Below, one piece after another: positions 62,860-64,000 of a stretch of DNA of 64,000 bases. Source of the stretch: Clostridium disporicum (GTDB taxonomy: Bacteria; Bacillota; Clostridia; Clostridiales; Clostridiaceae). The position numbers and the translations under genes are program-made. The DNA lies in contig NZ_CYZX01000007.1 of the NCBI RefSeq assembly GCF_001405015.1, positions 62,001 to 126,000 of the forward strand, written 5' to 3'. Each line of letters begins with the position of its first letter. Positions within the stretch are counted from its first letter, which is position 1. Under the pieces are notes generated by a model, which worked only from the letters and a program-made list of their open reading frames with translations, was not told the origin of the DNA and searched no databases.

Positions 62860-63570
62860 ATGAATAATAATAATTTTACAGATCCATATGAAATTGCTAG
62901 ATTTATAAAGGATGCAAAGAAAGTTACTCCGGTAAAATTATACATAAAAGGAGACATGGATAATATAAACTTTTCAAATTGTAAAGTTTTTGGATGTGGA
63001 GATTCAAGAATAGTCTTTGGTGAATATGAAGTAATAGAGGAAATATTAGAAAATAATGAAGATAAAATAGAATATTATGAATTAGAAAATGATAGAAGAA
63101 ATTCAGCTATACCACTATTAGATATGAAGAATATTCAAGCTAGAATTGAACCAGGAGCACTAATTAGAGATAGAGTAAGTATTGGGAAAAATGCTGTAAT
63201 AATGATGGGAGCAGTTATTAATATTGGTGCTGAAATAGGGGAAAATACAATGATTGATATGAATGCAGTAGTAGGAGCTAGAGGAACTATCGGTAAAAAT
63301 GTTCACGTTGGTGCAGGTGCTGTAATAGCAGGTGTATTAGAACCACCAAGTAAAACTCCAGTAATAGTAGAAGATTATGCTATGATAGGTGCAAATGCAG
63401 TTATATTAGAAGGTGTTAGAATAGGTAAGGGAGCAGTAGTAGCTGCAGGATCAGTCGTTATCAATGATGTTGAACCTAATACTGTTGTAGCAGGAACTCC
63501 TGCAAAGGTAATTAAGGAAAAAGATGATAAGACTGCAGATAAGACTAGAATTTTAGAAGATTTAAGATAA
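62860..63570 (+). CDS. dapH: Tetrahydrodipicolinate N-acetyltransferase
   Basis: 236 residues. The N-terminal alpha/beta domain begins with [30 protein letters not shown] residues, as in the acetyl (not succinyl) enzyme. The rest is a left-handed beta helix of hexapeptide repeats ([17 protein letters not shown] and similar). It acetylates tetrahydrodipicolinate, so the operon uses the acetylase branch. Followed 30 bases later by the aminotransferase that would act next. Confidence 0.95.
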   Translation: MNNNNFTDPYEIARFIKDAKKVTPVKLYIKGDMDNINFSNCKVFGCGDSRIVFGEYEVIEEILENNEDKIEYYELENDRRNSAIPLLDMKNIQARIEPGALIRDRVSIGKNAVIMMGAVINIGAEIGENTMIDMNAVVGARGTIGKNVHVGAGAVIAGVLEPPSKTPVIVEDYAMIGANAVILEGVRIGKGAVVAAGSVVINDVEPNTVVAGTPAKVIKEKDDKTADKTRILEDLR

Positions 63571-63600
63571 ATATCTTTTACACCATAAGGGGGCAGAAAA

Positions 63601-64000
63601 ATGGGGACTTTGCATGATAATGACAAAAAGTATATATTAAATCTTTATAATAGATTAAATTTAGAAGTGGAAAGAGCAGATGGAGTATATCTATATGATA
63701 AGAATAATAATAAATATTTAGATATGTATAGTGGCATATCTGTTAACAATTTAGGGTATGACAAAGAAATTGCTAATGTAATAAAAAATCAAGTAGATAA
63801 GTATATTCATTTATCTAATTACTTTGTTTCAGAGCCAACAGTAAATTTAGCTAAACTATTAGTAGATAATTCTTTTGCATCAAAAGTATATTTTTCAAAT
63901 TCAGGGACAGAGGCTAATGAAGCAGCAATAAAATTATGTAGAAAATATGGAAGAAAGATTAATGATAATAAAATTGAGATATTATCTGCGTTAAATTCAT
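63601..64000 (+). CDS. Class III aminotransferase, N-terminal part (window ends)
   Basis: An ATG at 63601 with AAGGGGGC upstream opens a frame of 133 full codons that reaches the window end. The protein resembles acetylornithine/succinyl-diaminopimelate aminotransferases (class III): a YLDMYSGISVNNLG segment near 39-52 and FSNSGTEANEAAIKL near 98-112, the PLP-phosphate loop. The PLP lysine is beyond the window. In this operon it most likely aminates N-acetyl-2-amino-6-oxopimelate, the step between DapH and the deacetylase. B. subtilis PatA, which is a class I enzyme, does the same step elsewhere. Confidence 0.85.
   Translation, partial: MGTLHDNDKKYILNLYNRLNLEVERADGVYLYDKNNNKYLDMYSGISVNNLGYDKEIANVIKNQVDKYIHLSNYFVSEPTVNLAKLLVDNSFASKVYFSNSGTEANEAAIKLCRKYGRKINDNKIEILSALNS

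Overview
The window reads as a stretch of chromosome from a spore-forming, low-GC Clostridium (probably cluster I, sensu stricto). Evidence: strongly A+T-rich codon use throughout, strong AGGAGG-type ribosome sites with frequent TTG/GTG starts, sporulation genes (yunB, bofC-like), clostridial-type HflX, the bofC-ruvA-ruvB-queA-tgt-yajC gene order also known from Bacillus, and cobalamin and lysine riboswitches. The species cannot be fixed from this sequence. I see no phage, insertion sequence, CRISPR array, rRNA or tRNA. It looks like core chromosome with some accessory genes.

Layout. 1-3.2 kb: edge of an LrgA/CidA-like gene, then an NMT1/SsuA-type ABC importer. 3.3-8.7 kb: TPR membrane protein, a tiny Cys-rich protein, a 6-phosphofructokinase, a beta-lactamase-fold protein that lacks the catalytic serine, and a membrane-anchored unknown. 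8.7-14.5 kb: alanine/glycine symporter, class A PBP, yunB and hpt. 14.8-25 kb: two GH25-LysM lysozymes, HflX with an N-terminal JAMM-like domain, a MocR regulator overlapping yigZ, a G5/VanY carboxypeptidase, yebC and an acetyltransferase. 25-33 kb: bofC-like gene and two unknowns, ruvAB-queA-tgt-yajC, then a polyprenol-kinase-like/DUF92 pair. 33-36 kb: small unknown protein, MFS exporter, a remarkable hairpin-rich intergenic element and a secreted M28 peptidase.

36-47 kb is a cobalamin region: cobC-cobU-cobS, a cobalamin riboswitch with terminator, then cbiP-cbiB-cobD-cobT-btuF-btuC-btuD and a PduX-like threonine kinase. Together these complete corrinoids from the diamide or cobinamide stage (side-chain amidation, aminopropanol-phosphate arm, nucleotide loop) and import them. 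No ring-building genes are in the window. 47-55 kb: RNase Z, a Cys-rich Fe-S protein, a GH3-family synthetase, a large SPFH protein with vault-like repeats, a zinc-ribbon microprotein and a CrtC-like protein.

55-64 kb is a lysine-riboswitch-controlled operon, lysA-lysC-dapF-deacetylase-asd-dapA-dapB-dapH-aminotransferase (cut by the window end). It is the N-acetyl variant of the diaminopimelate pathway, feeding both lysine and peptidoglycan.

The features most worth follow-up are the polyprenol-kinase/DUF92 pair, the JAMM-HflX fusion, the nucleophile-less beta-lactamase fold, the SPFH protein with tandem repeats, the GH3 enzyme, and several multi-hairpin intergenic elements.
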